A stretch of 64,000 bases of DNA, taken from NCBI RefSeq assembly GCF_900103835.1, contig NZ_FNID01000009.1, forward strand, positions 1 to 64,000. The letters run 5' to 3'. The position numbers and the translations under genes are program-made. The notes under the pieces were generated by a model. It saw nothing but the letters and a program-made list of their open reading frames with translations. It was not told where the DNA came from and did no database searches. Every line of letters starts with the position of its first letter. The first letter of the stretch is position 1. Origin of the DNA: Acetanaerobacterium elongatum. GTDB taxonomy: Bacteria > Bacillota > Clostridia > Oscillospirales > Ruminococcaceae. Positions 23,071-32,796 of the stretch are shown piece by piece.

Positions 23071-23143
23071 AAAACCAGCCCGACATATAATATCCACGGC
23101 AGACCACAGGGCTGACCTGCAGGGCGTCTCAGGCCGCGCGATT

Positions 23144-24589
23144 TCACACCGTCATAATATGCTCAATCTCCGCGTCCTGCGTGCCGGTTAAGAAGCAGCC
23201 CTTCGCCTTGGCATAGGCCACATACTCCACAATCTCACTCGTAATGCGTTCACCGGGGGCCAGCACCGGAATACCCGGCGGGTAGCTCATTACAAACTCG
23301 CCGCTGATAAGCCCCGCCGACTGCGCAATCGGCACCGGGCGCTTCTCGGCGTAAAAGGCGTCCTGCGGCGTCATCTCCACCAGCGGGTTAATATACTCAT
23401 GGTCAAACAGCCCTATTTTATCCTTAGCGTATATGCGCTTGATCTCGGACAGCGCCGAAATCAGGCGCTCGAGCATCAGCTCGGTATCCCCCACCGAGAT
23501 AATTGCCAGCATGTTGCCAAGGTCGCCGAACTCTATCTGTATGCCGTAATCGTCGCGCAGAATGTCGTACACCTCAATGCCCGCAAGGCCGATATCGCGC
23601 GTATGAACCGAAAGCTTGGTCACGTCAAAATCCGCCACCGCGGGGTGACGGGTAAGCTCGCGCGAAAAGGCATTATAGCCGCCGATCTTGTTGATCTCGG
23701 CACGCGCGTATTCGGCAAACCGCACCACCTTGTCAAAAATCTCTTTGCCGTGCAGCGCAAGATTGCGGCGTGAGATATCCAGCGACGAAAGCAGCAGATA
23801 CGAGCCGCTGGTGGTCTGGGTGAGGTTGATAATCTGCCGCACATAGCCCTCGCTCATCGAGGGGCCGGTTAATAAAAACGAGCTCTGCGTCAGCGACCCG
23901 CCCGTTTTGTGCATGCTCACCGCCGCCATGTCCGCGCCCGCGGCCATCGCCGAAAGGGGCAGCCCCTCGCCGAAGTAGAAGTGGGTGCCGTGGGCCTCGT
24001 CTGCCAGCACCTTCATCCCCGCTTGGTGTGCAAGGCCTACAATCGCCTTTAAATCAGAGCACACGCCGTAGTAGGTGGGGTTGTTCACCAGCACCGCCTT
24101 TGCGTCGGGGTGCGCCTCGATGGCACGCTTTACATCCTCGGTGGTCATCCCTAGCGGGATGCCAAGGCTCTTTTCCACGCCGGGGTTCACATACACGGGC
24201 ACAGCTCCGCACACCACCAGCGCGTTGATGGCGCTGCGGTGTACGTTTCGGGGCAGTATAATCTTTTCTCCGCGTTTGCAGCAGCTCATCACCATCGCCT
24301 GTACTGCGGAGGAGGTTCCGTTTACAATAAAGAACGCATGGCTTGCCCCAAACGCCTGGGCGGCAAGCTGCTCGGCCTGCCGTATCACCGAAACGGGGTG
24401 GCAAAGGTTATCCAGCGGCTTCATCGAGTTTACGTCCACCGAAAGGCAGTCCTTGCCCAAGAACTCGGTAAGCTCGGGGTTGCCGCGCCCCTGCTTGTGC
24501 CCCGGCACGTCAAACGGCACGATGCGCGCGGCACGGTAGGCCTTAAGCGCCTCAAAGATCGGTGCCCTGCTTTGATTTAATCCCGCCAT
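23144..24589 (-). CDS. speA: Orn/Lys/Arg decarboxylase, probably arginine decarboxylase
   Basis: 481 residues, aspartate-aminotransferase-fold PLP decarboxylase of the compact Firmicutes type. PLP Lys is in AVSMHKTGGSLTQSS; the preceding LADEAHGTHFYF holds the Asp and His that contact the cofactor; the substrate region is VPGHKQGRG. Agmatinase in the same cluster makes arginine the likely substrate; lysine cannot be excluded by sequence alone. ATG 24589 has GGGAAGGA upstream and is 4 bp from the speD stop codon. Confidence 0.88.
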   Translation of the reverse strand: MAGLNQSRAPIFEALKAYRAARIVPFDVPGHKQGRGNPELTEFLGKDCLSVDVNSMKPLDNLCHPVSVIRQAEQLAAQAFGASHAFFIVNGTSSAVQAMVMSCCKRGEKIILPRNVHRSAINALVVCGAVPVYVNPGVEKSLGIPLGMTTEDVKRAIEAHPDAKAVLVNNPTYYGVCSDLKAIVGLAHQAGMKVLADEAHGTHFYFGEGLPLSAMAAGADMAAVSMHKTGGSLTQSSFLLTGPSMSEGYVRQIINLTQTTSGSYLLLSSLDISRRNLALHGKEIFDKVVRFAEYARAEINKIGGYNAFSRELTRHPAVADFDVTKLSVHTRDIGLAGIEVYDILRDDYGIQIEFGDLGNMLAIISVGDTELMLERLISALSEIKRIYAKDKIGLFDHEYINPLVEMTPQDAFYAEKRPVPIAQSAGLISGEFVMSYPPGIPVLAPGERITSEIVEYVAYAKAKGCFLTGTQDAEIEHIMTV

Positions 24590-24593
24590 GCGC

Positions 24594-25424
24594 TTAGTCC
24601 TTCCCCGTGGCGTAGATGTTGCTGCCGCTGAAGATCTCTATCATCTCCTTGCGCAGGCTGTCGGTAATAGCCAGGCGCTGCTTGGGGGGGAATTCGTATA
24701 CATCGTTGTTAAACAGGTAGTTCTGCAGGTCGATCTCCTTAATCAGCATCTTGGTGTGAAAAAGGTTGGCCTGGTACACATTTATATCCACCGCGTCGTA
24801 CTTTCTAAGGGTATCGTCCGCGATATAGTTTTGAATCGAATCCATCCGATGGTCCATGTAAAGCTTGTTGCCGTCCTCGTCGCGCGTAAAGCCGCGCACG
24901 CGGTAATCTATTGTAATAATGTCGGAATCAAAGCTGCCAATCAGGTAATCCAGCGCATTCAGCGGCGAAATCCGCCCGCAGGTGGAAACATCTATATCTA
25001 CCCGAAAGGTAGCAATAGCGTTGCCGGGGTGGTATTCGGGGTAGGTGTGCACCGTCACATGGCTTTTATCCAGGTGCGCCACCACCGTTTCGCGCGTTTC
25101 AAGCACCGAAATCTCTCCGCGGTTGCAGGATTTATCAATTACCTCCGCAGGCAGCGCCTCCTCGGTAATTAAAAGGGTAACGCTTGCGCCCTGGGGGTCG
25201 TAATCCTGCTTCGAGATGTTGAGCACATGAGCCCCGATCATCTCGGTAACCGTGCAAAGAATCTTTGTAAGCCGCTCGGAGTTGTACTGCTCGTCGATGT
25301 AGGCAATATAGTCCTTTTGTTCCCGCTCACTTTTTGCATAGCACACATCGTAGATGTTAAAGCTAAGTGTTTTTGTGAGGTTGTTAAAGCCGTAAAGTTT
25401 CAGCTTGTTCTCCAACCCTGCCAT
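24594..25424 (-). CDS. speD: S-adenosylmethionine decarboxylase proenzyme
   Basis: 276 residues, the long bacterial form. The self-cleavage site is HLDKSHVTVHTYPE, with Ser121 as the future pyruvoyl group. Provides decarboxylated SAM for SpeE. ATG 25424 has AAAGG 5 nt upstream. First gene of the cluster, so the order is speD-speA-(repeat)-speE-speB, a complete arginine-to-spermidine route. Confidence 0.93.
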   Translation of the reverse strand: MAGLENKLKLYGFNNLTKTLSFNIYDVCYAKSEREQKDYIAYIDEQYNSERLTKILCTVTEMIGAHVLNISKQDYDPQGASVTLLITEEALPAEVIDKSCNRGEISVLETRETVVAHLDKSHVTVHTYPEYHPGNAIATFRVDIDVSTCGRISPLNALDYLIGSFDSDIITIDYRVRGFTRDEDGNKLYMDHRMDSIQNYIADDTLRKYDAVDINVYQANLFHTKMLIKEIDLQNYLFNNDVYEFPPKQRLAITDSLRKEMIEIFSGSNIYATGKD

Positions 25425-25707
25425 CACAACCTTTCAATAAGTTCGTTATGTTCGTAAGTTTATTCAAACTCGAACATTACAATACAGTAAAAACTTGAAT
25501 ATGTCAATGAATTTTGTGAAATATCTTAATAATCTTATATTTGTTCACTTTAACTGCGGGCTTAACACTGTTTTTCTCTTTATAACTTTGGTTTTCTTTC
25601 ATTTCCTATCGTTGCTTTCCAAAAATCCAACTATCTGTTTATGAAAAAATATAGGCCTTCACAATTAGTTTTTGTAGGAAACGATAGTATATGCGGCCGG
25701 GTATTTC

Positions 25708-25736
25708 GTATAAATATCTCCCTGCTAGAAATACTA
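25708..25736 (+). promoter_or_regulatory. Possible forespore (sigma-G type) promoter of the ger operon
   Basis: GTATA (25708-25712), 17-bp spacer, AATACTA (25730-25736), close to the sigma-G pattern (GNATA-n17-CATANTA) known for germination genes. The rest of the 358-bp gap between speD and the ger operon holds AT-rich sequence with an inverted CTATCGTT/AACGATAG pair and no gene. Confidence 0.45.
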
Positions 25737-25785
25737 CTATTTATTCCTTTTGTTTGTTTCGCTCTTGTGAAGGGAGGTTCACACC

Positions 25786-27387
25786 ATGCTCAAGAATATG
25801 CTTAACAAGCTGTCGCTTTATTTAATGAACAAGCAGCTTAATGCCGAACAAAACAAGAATAACCCCGACGCAAGCAAGATAAACGAGGCGCTGAGCAAAT
25901 CGCTGCAAACCAACCTGAATAATCTTAAAACGATTATGAGCAGCAGCAACGACTTTATTGTGCGTGAATTTTCGCTTGGTCTTAATCAGGGTATCCACGC
26001 GGGGCTGGTTTATGTAGATGGCCTTACCAATTCCCAAACCATCAACGAGAGTATTATTGAACCGCTGATGTATAAATCCCAGATGGTACCGTTGCCAAAG
26101 GATAAGAATATCGGCATCGAGCAGGTGATGCAGTCGCTGCTCTCGGTAGGCGAGGTAAAAGAGATTGCCCAGATAGACGAAGCCATCGACGCCTTTTTAA
26201 ACGGCGATACGGTGCTTATGGTCGACGGCTGCCCGAAGGCGCTTCAGATCAGCACCCGCGGGTGGGAAAAGCGCGGCATTACCGAGCCGAGCACCGAAAC
26301 GGTGGTAAAGGGCCCGCGGGAAGGCTTTACCGAAAGCATACGCGTGAACACCTCGCTGCTGCGCCGCAAGCTAAAAAACCCCGACTTTACCCTAGAGGCC
26401 TTGACGATCGGGCGAAAAACCCGCACCGTTATAATGATTGCCTACATGAAAAATCTTGCGGATGAGAATATTGTACAGATGGTGCGCGACCGTCTGAAAA
26501 AGATTGATACCGACAGTATATTTGCAGCCGGCTATATTCAAGAGTATATCGGCGATGCGCCCTTTTCCCCCTTTCCCACTACCCATTACAGCGAAAAGCC
26601 GGATGTTATCGCGGCTCGTCTGCTGGAAGGGCGGGTTGCTGTGCTTACCGACGGTACCCCCTTTGTGGTGAGTGTACCCATGTTCTTTATGGAATGCTTT
26701 CAAACCGGCGAGGATTACTATGTTAGCTACTTCTTTGCCTCGGTTATGCGTGTGCTGCGCTATGTTTCCTTTGGCATCAGCGTTCTGGCGCCCGCCATCT
26801 ATGTGGCGCTTACCACCTTTCATCAGGAGCTTGTTCCAACCAAGCTGCTAATCTCCATGGCCTCGGCGCGTGAAGGCGTGCCCTTTCCCGCCGCACTGGA
26901 GGCGATAGTGCTGCTGCTGGCGTTTGAGATTATCCGCGAGGCCGGTATTCGTCTGCCGCGGCCTGTCGGTCAGGCCATCAGCATCGTCGGCGCATTGGTT
27001 ATGGGCCAATCCGCCGTTCAGGCGGGCCTGGTGGGCGCGCCGCTGGTTATTGTGGTAGCGATTACCGCAGTTTCAAACTTCGTAGTACCTACCCTGTCCG
27101 ATGTAGCAACCCAGGTACGCTTCCTGCTGCTCTTGCTGGCCGCTTCTATGGGCGGGTACGGCATTGTTATCGGCCTGCTGCTGATGCTGGTTCACCTCTC
27201 CTCCCTCACCTCCTACGGTGTGCCGTATCTGTCACCCTATGCTCCGCTGCACCCGCGGGATTTAAAGGACAGCTTTATACGCGCACCCCTGTGGATGATG
27301 ATCAGCCGCCCCACCGCCCTTGCGGGCAAAGACCGCAAACGCCGCAACATCACCGCACCGGTGAAGGACCCCACCTCAAAACCCTAA
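25786..27387 (+). CDS. GerA-family spore germination receptor subunit A
   Basis: 533 residues. A large N-terminal hydrophilic region (1-290) with family motifs NDFIVREFSLG and GWEKRGITEPSTETVVKGPREGF, followed by about five membrane helices (290-490) and a cytoplasmic tail. It is the A subunit of a nutrient germinant receptor in the spore inner membrane. ATG 25786 has GAAGGGAGG upstream. First gene of the operon A-C-B-B-small protein. Confidence 0.93.
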   Translation: MLKNMLNKLSLYLMNKQLNAEQNKNNPDASKINEALSKSLQTNLNNLKTIMSSSNDFIVREFSLGLNQGIHAGLVYVDGLTNSQTINESIIEPLMYKSQMVPLPKDKNIGIEQVMQSLLSVGEVKEIAQIDEAIDAFLNGDTVLMVDGCPKALQISTRGWEKRGITEPSTETVVKGPREGFTESIRVNTSLLRRKLKNPDFTLEALTIGRKTRTVIMIAYMKNLADENIVQMVRDRLKKIDTDSIFAAGYIQEYIGDAPFSPFPTTHYSEKPDVIAARLLEGRVAVLTDGTPFVVSVPMFFMECFQTGEDYYVSYFFASVMRVLRYVSFGISVLAPAIYVALTTFHQELVPTKLLISMASAREGVPFPAALEAIVLLLAFEIIREAGIRLPRPVGQAISIVGALVMGQSAVQAGLVGAPLVIVVAITAVSNFVVPTLSDVATQVRFLLLLLAASMGGYGIVIGLLLMLVHLSSLTSYGVPYLSPYAPLHPRDLKDSFIRAPLWMMISRPTALAGKDRKRRNITAPVKDPTSKP

Positions 27388-27405
27388 GGAACAGGAGGCA
27401 GCCTT

Positions 27406-28587
27406 GTGAATACACATGCTGTACGGCACTTTGGCATTCGTATTGCCGCCATACTTCTTTCGCTGCTGCTGCTCTGCGGCTGCTGGAACCGGCGGGAGCT
27501 CGATACCATGTCGATTGTACTGGGCTGCGGCATTGATAAGGGAGAAAAGCCCGGCGAGATCAATTTAATCTGTCAGATAGAAAAACCCTCGCCGGCCGGC
27601 GGTGAGGGCGGAGCAGGCGCACCTGCAGCCAAATTTCTCAATGTTGTCAACAAGGGCACTGATGTGTTTACCATACTGCGCGACTGCAACAGTCAGTTGG
27701 GGCGCAAGCTGTACTTTCCGCACAATCAGGTTCTCATCTTCGGCGAGGATTTTGCCAAGGAAGGCATACGAAAACAGCTCGACTTCTTTTTGCGCGACCC
27801 GGAAACCCGCATGACGGTTATGGTTTTTGTGGCGATGGGCAAGGCCTCTGAGGCTATGAACCAGCCGACGGTTATGGAGGGGGCGCCGGTAATAGATATT
27901 GTCAATATGCTGCAGTCGCAGGAAAACACCTCCGAGGCCCCTCAAATTGAGGTTTTAGACCTGCTAACGGCACTGATAAGCCCCACCACCTCTGCGGTTG
28001 CCCCGTTGGTTTCGATTGAAAAGGATGGCGACAAAACCAAGTCGGTGGTGGCGGGTACCGGCATCTTTAAGGGGGACAAGCTCGTCAGTGCCCTAAACGG
28101 CGTGGAAACCCGCGGTTTTTTATGGGTAAAGGGCAAGGTTAAAAGCGGTATTATCAACTTTCCTTTTATGGACGGAGATGTTTCGCTCGAGATTATCAAG
28201 GCTAAAAGCAAGGTAAAGCCCATTCTGCTCCCCGACGGCACCCCGATGGTAAAGGTGGAGGTTACCGAGACCAGCAATCTTGGTGCCCAGAACAGTATGA
28301 TTGATATGAGCTCGGTAGAAATGATGAACATGCTTGAAAACCGTTCCGCCGAGGTAATAAAGTCTGAGATTTTATATACCCTGCAAAAAACCAAGGTGCT
28401 TGGCACCGATATCTACGGCTTCGGCGATCTTTTCCACCAGCACTATCACAAGGAATGGAAGGCTATGGAGGACAAATGGAAAGACCTCTACCGGGATTTG
28501 AAGGTAGAGGTTACGGTAAAAACCCAGCTGAATGCAACGGGGAAGGTTACAAGGCCGGCCTATCCGCCGGTGCAGAAACAAGGATAG
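27406..28587 (+). CDS. GerC-family spore germination lipoprotein
   Basis: 393 residues with a lipoprotein signal (LLSLLLLCGC, lipobox LCGC) and the family start CWNRRELDTMSIVLGCGID. C subunit of the germinant receptor, anchored to the outer face of the spore inner membrane. GTG 27406 with GGAGG upstream; 18 bp after gerA. Confidence 0.93.
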   Translation: MNTHAVRHFGIRIAAILLSLLLLCGCWNRRELDTMSIVLGCGIDKGEKPGEINLICQIEKPSPAGGEGGAGAPAAKFLNVVNKGTDVFTILRDCNSQLGRKLYFPHNQVLIFGEDFAKEGIRKQLDFFLRDPETRMTVMVFVAMGKASEAMNQPTVMEGAPVIDIVNMLQSQENTSEAPQIEVLDLLTALISPTTSAVAPLVSIEKDGDKTKSVVAGTGIFKGDKLVSALNGVETRGFLWVKGKVKSGIINFPFMDGDVSLEIIKAKSKVKPILLPDGTPMVKVEVTETSNLGAQNSMIDMSSVEMMNMLENRSAEVIKSEILYTLQKTKVLGTDIYGFGDLFHQHYHKEWKAMEDKWKDLYRDLKVEVTVKTQLNATGKVTRPAYPPVQKQG

Positions 28588-28716
28588 CCGGTTAAAGCCC
28601 TCGCTTGCCCTGACTTTTTTATCCAAGCGGGTTATTTCTGCCGCTTGATTCTATGCCCCACCCCATTAAGCTCAAAACAACCTCGTTAATTTGCAGTTCA
28701 CCGAGGAGGATCCGCT

Positions 28717-29826
28717 ATGAATACCGCTGCCAAAGACCAAATATCCTCGCGAGATCTGCTTTTTTCTGCGGCTGCTTATGTACAGGCCTCTTCCCTGTTA
28801 ACGGCCTTTATCACGGGTACTTTAAGGCAAAGCTCCTGGGTTGGTACGGTTGCCGCCTATGCTCTGGCGCTTATTTTACTGGCCATACTTCTTTTTTTAT
28901 TCAAAAGGCACCCGGGTATGGGGTTGGTACAGCTTAACGATGCGGTTTTTGGCAAGGTAGCGGGCAGGATTGTTTCTTTTTGTTACTTCTTCTTTATCTT
29001 CACCCTCGTTTCACTAAATATCGGGGACCTAAACGGGTTTCTTAACAGCTACATCCTATCCGACACCCCGCCTATTGCCATCGTTGTGCCCCTGATGCTT
29101 GTTTGTGTTATAGCGGTACGCAAAGGGATTGATTCCGTTTTTAGGCTTGGCCCACTGTTCAGTGCTTTGCAGATTATTACGTTAATCCTGTTTACGGTTA
29201 TGCTTATACCAAATATGAAGCCTGCAAATATGCTGCCTGTTTTAGATTTAACCCCAAAGGAATTTTGGCAGGGAACCAACACGCTTTACTCACTGCCCTT
29301 CGGGGATCTGTTTATCGTAATACTGGCCATCCCCGCCGTAAGCAACATCAAAAACTATAAAAGTATTATTTTTAAGGGGTTTACCATTGGTGCTGTGATT
29401 ACGCTGCTGATTGTTATTACAGACACCCTGGTGCTTGGCCCGCTGCTAAGCAACATCACTCTGCCCCGCTTTTTATCCATTCGGCTGATTAATGTCGCCG
29501 ATGTTTTTACCCGCATGGATATCGTGTATGCATATGTACTGATTGTGCTGCGTTATTTTAAGCTCTGCGTCCTGCTGTACGTCTGCTCCTTACTTCTGGC
29601 GCAGATCTTTGAATTAAAAAGCTATGTCCCTTTAGTTTCCACGCTCGGCATACTTACCGCCATCTATTCGTTGTTTCTCTTTCGTTCCGGCTCCGAGAGT
29701 TCAGAATGGGCAGCAAACACCGCCGGAATATACGGTACGTTCTTTAATACGTTGCTGCCTCTATTAACCTTTATCGTATATCTGATTCAACTACTACTCA
29801 AAAAGCTTAAGGCAAAAACGTCCTAA
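28717..29826 (+). CDS. GerB-family germination permease 1
   Basis: 369 residues, ten or so membrane helices of the GerAB/APC-like family (FSAAAYVQASSLLTAFITG at the start; GLVQLNDAVFGKVAGRIVS). The ligand-binding B subunit of germinant receptors. 129 bp separate it from gerC, with a CAAGCGG/CCGCTTG hairpin (28624-28647) in between that may adjust stoichiometry. Paralogous to the next gene. Confidence 0.9.
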   Translation: MNTAAKDQISSRDLLFSAAAYVQASSLLTAFITGTLRQSSWVGTVAAYALALILLAILLFLFKRHPGMGLVQLNDAVFGKVAGRIVSFCYFFFIFTLVSLNIGDLNGFLNSYILSDTPPIAIVVPLMLVCVIAVRKGIDSVFRLGPLFSALQIITLILFTVMLIPNMKPANMLPVLDLTPKEFWQGTNTLYSLPFGDLFIVILAIPAVSNIKNYKSIIFKGFTIGAVITLLIVITDTLVLGPLLSNITLPRFLSIRLINVADVFTRMDIVYAYVLIVLRYFKLCVLLYVCSLLLAQIFELKSYVPLVSTLGILTAIYSLFLFRSGSESSEWAANTAGIYGTFFNTLLPLLTFIVYLIQLLLKKLKAKTS

Positions 29827-29850
29827 AGCTGTCACTCCAAGGAGCGGCCT

Positions 29851-30969
29851 ATGAAAGCATCTGATAAGATTGTCCCGCGCGAGCTGTTTTTCTCGGCTGC
29901 TGCATTCGTGCAGGGGTCTTCTCTGCTTACCTCTTTTTTTGTAGGCGGCTTAAAGCAAAACAGCTGGATCGGGGTGTTGATAGCCTACCTTGTTTCACTC
30001 GCCACCTTTTCGCTATACCTTTTTTTGTTAAGCAAACACCCAAACAAGAGTTTGGTTCAGCTGAACGAGGCCGTCTTTGGCAAAATAGCGGGGAAGGCAA
30101 TTTCATTCTTATATTTCTTTTACTTTCTCTCGCTGGTTCCGCTGAACACGGCGGATGTTGTTGCATTTATCGATAATTACATGATGCCCGAAACCCCACC
30201 TGTTGCCATCAGCATACTGTGCTTAGTGGTGGTCATCTTTGCCGTTAGAAAAGGGATTGATGCCGTCTTTCGGCTTGGCCCCTTTTTCAGCATTATGCAG
30301 CTAATCGTCACAATAAGCTTTGCATTGCTGCTGCTTCCGAACATGAAGCCCTATAACATGCTTCCGCTTTTTGATATAACCCCTAAAGCCTTCCTTCAAG
30401 GCGTTAATACCATCGTTGCACTGCCCTTTAACGAGCTGATTATCCTTATGATGTTTATGCCGCTGGTTACCGAGCAGAACAAGGTGAAGCGTTCCCTTTT
30501 CGGCGGCTTTACTCTGGGCGCTTCTGTCATGCTTATGATTGTACTGACCGATACCGCGGTGCTCGGCCCATTGCTCGAGTATTTCACCATACCCCGCTTT
30601 GAATCGGCTCGACTTATTGATGTATATGATGTCATCAGCCGTATGGATACTATATTTGGGCTTATACTCATCGTCCTGCGTTTTTTCAAAATCAGCATTC
30701 TTTTATATGGGGCGGCGCTTTGTCTGGCACAGATTTTTGAGTTTAATGATTATGTCCCTCTTGTTTCAACCCTTGGCATATTGGCGGCTTTCTTTGCGCT
30801 GTTTGCATTTGAATCAGCCTCCGAAAGCTACGACTGGGGGCAGCATACCGCCGCCGTGTATTCCAGCTTTTTTAACATTCTGTTGCCGCTGCTAACGCTT
30901 TTAATTTACCTGTTACGGGCACTTATTGCCAAGCTGAAGAGTAAAAAGGCTAAAAAGGGGTATGCATAG
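29851..30969 (+). CDS. GerB-family germination permease 2
   Basis: 372 residues, closely similar throughout to the preceding gene (ELFFSAAAFVQGSSLLTSF, then SLVQLNEAVFGKIAGKAIS), so the pair arose by tandem duplication and has diverged. Starts 24 bp after permease 1, with CAAGGAG upstream. Two B subunits in one operon can allow receptors with different germinant specificity. Confidence 0.9.
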   Translation: MKASDKIVPRELFFSAAAFVQGSSLLTSFFVGGLKQNSWIGVLIAYLVSLATFSLYLFLLSKHPNKSLVQLNEAVFGKIAGKAISFLYFFYFLSLVPLNTADVVAFIDNYMMPETPPVAISILCLVVVIFAVRKGIDAVFRLGPFFSIMQLIVTISFALLLLPNMKPYNMLPLFDITPKAFLQGVNTIVALPFNELIILMMFMPLVTEQNKVKRSLFGGFTLGASVMLMIVLTDTAVLGPLLEYFTIPRFESARLIDVYDVISRMDTIFGLILIVLRFFKISILLYGAALCLAQIFEFNDYVPLVSTLGILAAFFALFAFESASESYDWGQHTAAVYSSFFNILLPLLTLLIYLLRALIAKLKSKKAKKGYA

Positions 30970-31053
30970 GAAGCTGTCGTTAGCATCACCGCTCCTGAAG
31001 CAAAGCGTCATTGGTTACACTAAAATCAGTTTGTGAAAGGACAGAAGCTTAAA

Positions 31054-31272
31054 ATGGTATGGTTTGTCGTCGCCGTTTTTGCCCTTATCGGCTTTACCGA
31101 AACCCCGGCGCTCATTCAAAAGAAGATGTGGCGCGAGCTTGTTGTTTTTTCGGTGCTGTTTGTTTTCTCCTTCGTGGTATGTCTTTTGTACGCCATGGGG
31201 GTGGATGTTCCCAGCCCGATCCGCGGCATTAAATACCTGCTTGAGAATGTGCTTAAGCTTACCTACCGTTAA
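31054..31272 (+). CDS. Small membrane protein at the end of the ger operon
   Basis: 72 residues, two hydrophobic segments (about 1-20 and 28-48), short C-terminal tail. ATG 31054 is chosen: AAAGGA lies about 11 nt upstream, while the alternative GTG 31033 has no ribosome site. Small two-helix D-type subunits accompany many ger operons; the position suggests that role but similarity is not diagnostic. Confidence 0.6.
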   Translation: MVWFVVAVFALIGFTETPALIQKKMWRELVVFSVLFVFSFVVCLLYAMGVDVPSPIRGIKYLLENVLKLTYR

Positions 31273-31315
31273 ATATTCTTTCCTTTTAGGCTATATACCG
31301 ATTTTAACAAGAAAA

Positions 31316-31354
31316 CTCCGCGGATAAGCCTTCTTCAAGGTTCCATCCGCGGAG
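31316..31354 (-). terminator. Terminator between the ger operon and the convergent gene
   Basis: 10-bp stem CTCCGCGGAT / ATCCGCGGAG; a T4-C-TT tail follows on the minus strand. Confidence 0.75.
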
Positions 31355-31409
31355 CAGTATATTTATGTATCGCTTGTATTCATGCACGGTGTAAAGCCAT
31401 AGGCCACAA

Positions 31410-31793
31410 TCAGCCTTCCACCTCAAGCTGCTGCGCGTAGGCGCGAATCTGCTCGATGGTGGGCAGCTGCTCCAGTGTCTCTGCCTTGCTGTCTAAGGCC
31501 ACCAGTGCTGCAATCTCCTTGCCCTGCTGCTTGGTAAGGGTGGCGTTGCTGCCCATCGCCTTACGGTATACAAAGCCGAGGCTGCCCTCTTTTAAATACT
31601 GCTTTTTTCCGGCGATAAAGCAGATCAGCAGGTCGATCTGGTCTATCTTCTTCGAATCAATCTCCTTAAGCAATGCCTCGATTTTTGCGCGCTGCCCGTC
31701 GCCCAGCGGAAAAACCAGCCTTCCAAGCTCCTCGGTTTCCTCCTTCAGTTCCTGCTCGCTTTTGCGGGGTTTAAACAGGTTATCTAAAAACAT
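31410..31793 (-). CDS. Conserved-looking hypothetical protein
   Basis: 127 residues, soluble, highly charged and helical, starting MFLDNLFKPRKSEQELKEET. ATG 31793 chosen for its GAGG site 7 nt upstream; the frame from 31844 would run into the aldo/keto reductase gene. Codon use is normal. I do not recognise a family. It follows the aldo/keto reductase gene on the same strand by 40 bp and may be cotranscribed. Confidence 0.6.
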   Translation of the reverse strand: MFLDNLFKPRKSEQELKEETEELGRLVFPLGDGQRAKIEALLKEIDSKKIDQIDLLICFIAGKKQYLKEGSLGFVYRKAMGSNATLTKQQGKEIAALVALDSKAETLEQLPTIEQIRAYAQQLEVEG

Positions 31794-31833
31794 GGCTGAA
31801 CCTCTAATCTGCAATATATTTTTAACTAAAGCG

Positions 31834-32796
31834 TTAAATGGCACCTACGATTTTATGCGGAATATATAATTCCTCAAGATAGGCTACATCCTCCGACGCA
31901 AGCTTTACATCGAAGGCCCCAACCGCATCATCAAAGTATTTTGCCTTGGTTGCTCCGATAATGGGGGCTGTAACCCCCTTGGCAAACTGCCATGCAAGAG
32001 AAACCTGCGTCATTGTGGCTCCATATTTCTGTGCGATTTCATGTACACGAAGAACAATAGTATAGTCCGTTTCCTGTGTGCTGTCATATTTAGAAATGGC
32101 CGTTTTATCGGTTTGGCTGCGTTTTGTATCCGTATTCCACTCGAGGCGCGAAAGCCTGCCCGCCGCAAGGGGGCTGTATGGAGTAAGCGCGACCTTCTGC
32201 TGTGTGCAGATGGGAATCAGTTCCCGCTCGTCCTCACGGTAAAGCAGATTATAGTGGTTTTGCATGGAAACAAATGGCGTCCAACCATTCTTCTCTGCAG
32301 CAATCTGCATATTATAAAACTGGTATCCGTACATTGCGGAAGCACCAAGGGCTCGCACCTTGCCTGCCTTTACAAGACTATTCAGCGCCTCCATCGTCTC
32401 CTCAATCGGGGTATCATAATCGAAGCGGTGAATGATATAAAGGTCAACATAGTCGGTGCCCAGCCTTTTAAGTGACCCGTCAATCTCATGCAGTATTGCC
32501 GACTTTGAAAGCTTACCCTCATTAAAATAAACCTTTGTTGCGAGTACTACCTTATCCCGTGCAATATTGTTCTTGATCGCCCGGCCCAGATATTCCTCAC
32601 TGGTTCCGGCTGAATAGATGTTGGCGGTGTCAAAAAAATTAATACCCCGGTCAAGCGCGTGTTTAACAAGATTTTCGCTTTCCCCGGCACTTAATGTCCA
32701 TGCGTGGAAATTGCTTTCGGGGTCACCAAAGCTCATACAGCCTACGCAAAGACGTGAAACCTGAAGAGTTGAATTTCCTAACTGTGAATATTCCAT
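31834..32796 (-). CDS. Aldo/keto reductase
   Basis: 320 residues, TIM-barrel NAD(P)H-dependent reductase. The catalytic tetrad is visible: Asp and Tyr in FFDTANIYSAG, Lys in LATKVYF, His in YIIHRFDYD. Cofactor-binding end APIIGATKAKYFDDAVGAF. Reduces an aldehyde or ketone, substrate unknown. ATG 32796 with GGAGGA upstream; its start lies inside the end of the preceding zinc-ribbon gene (19-base overlap). Confidence 0.92.
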   Translation of the reverse strand: MEYSQLGNSTLQVSRLCVGCMSFGDPESNFHAWTLSAGESENLVKHALDRGINFFDTANIYSAGTSEEYLGRAIKNNIARDKVVLATKVYFNEGKLSKSAILHEIDGSLKRLGTDYVDLYIIHRFDYDTPIEETMEALNSLVKAGKVRALGASAMYGYQFYNMQIAAEKNGWTPFVSMQNHYNLLYREDERELIPICTQQKVALTPYSPLAAGRLSRLEWNTDTKRSQTDKTAISKYDSTQETDYTIVLRVHEIAQKYGATMTQVSLAWQFAKGVTAPIIGATKAKYFDDAVGAFDVKLASEDVAYLEELYIPHKIVGAI

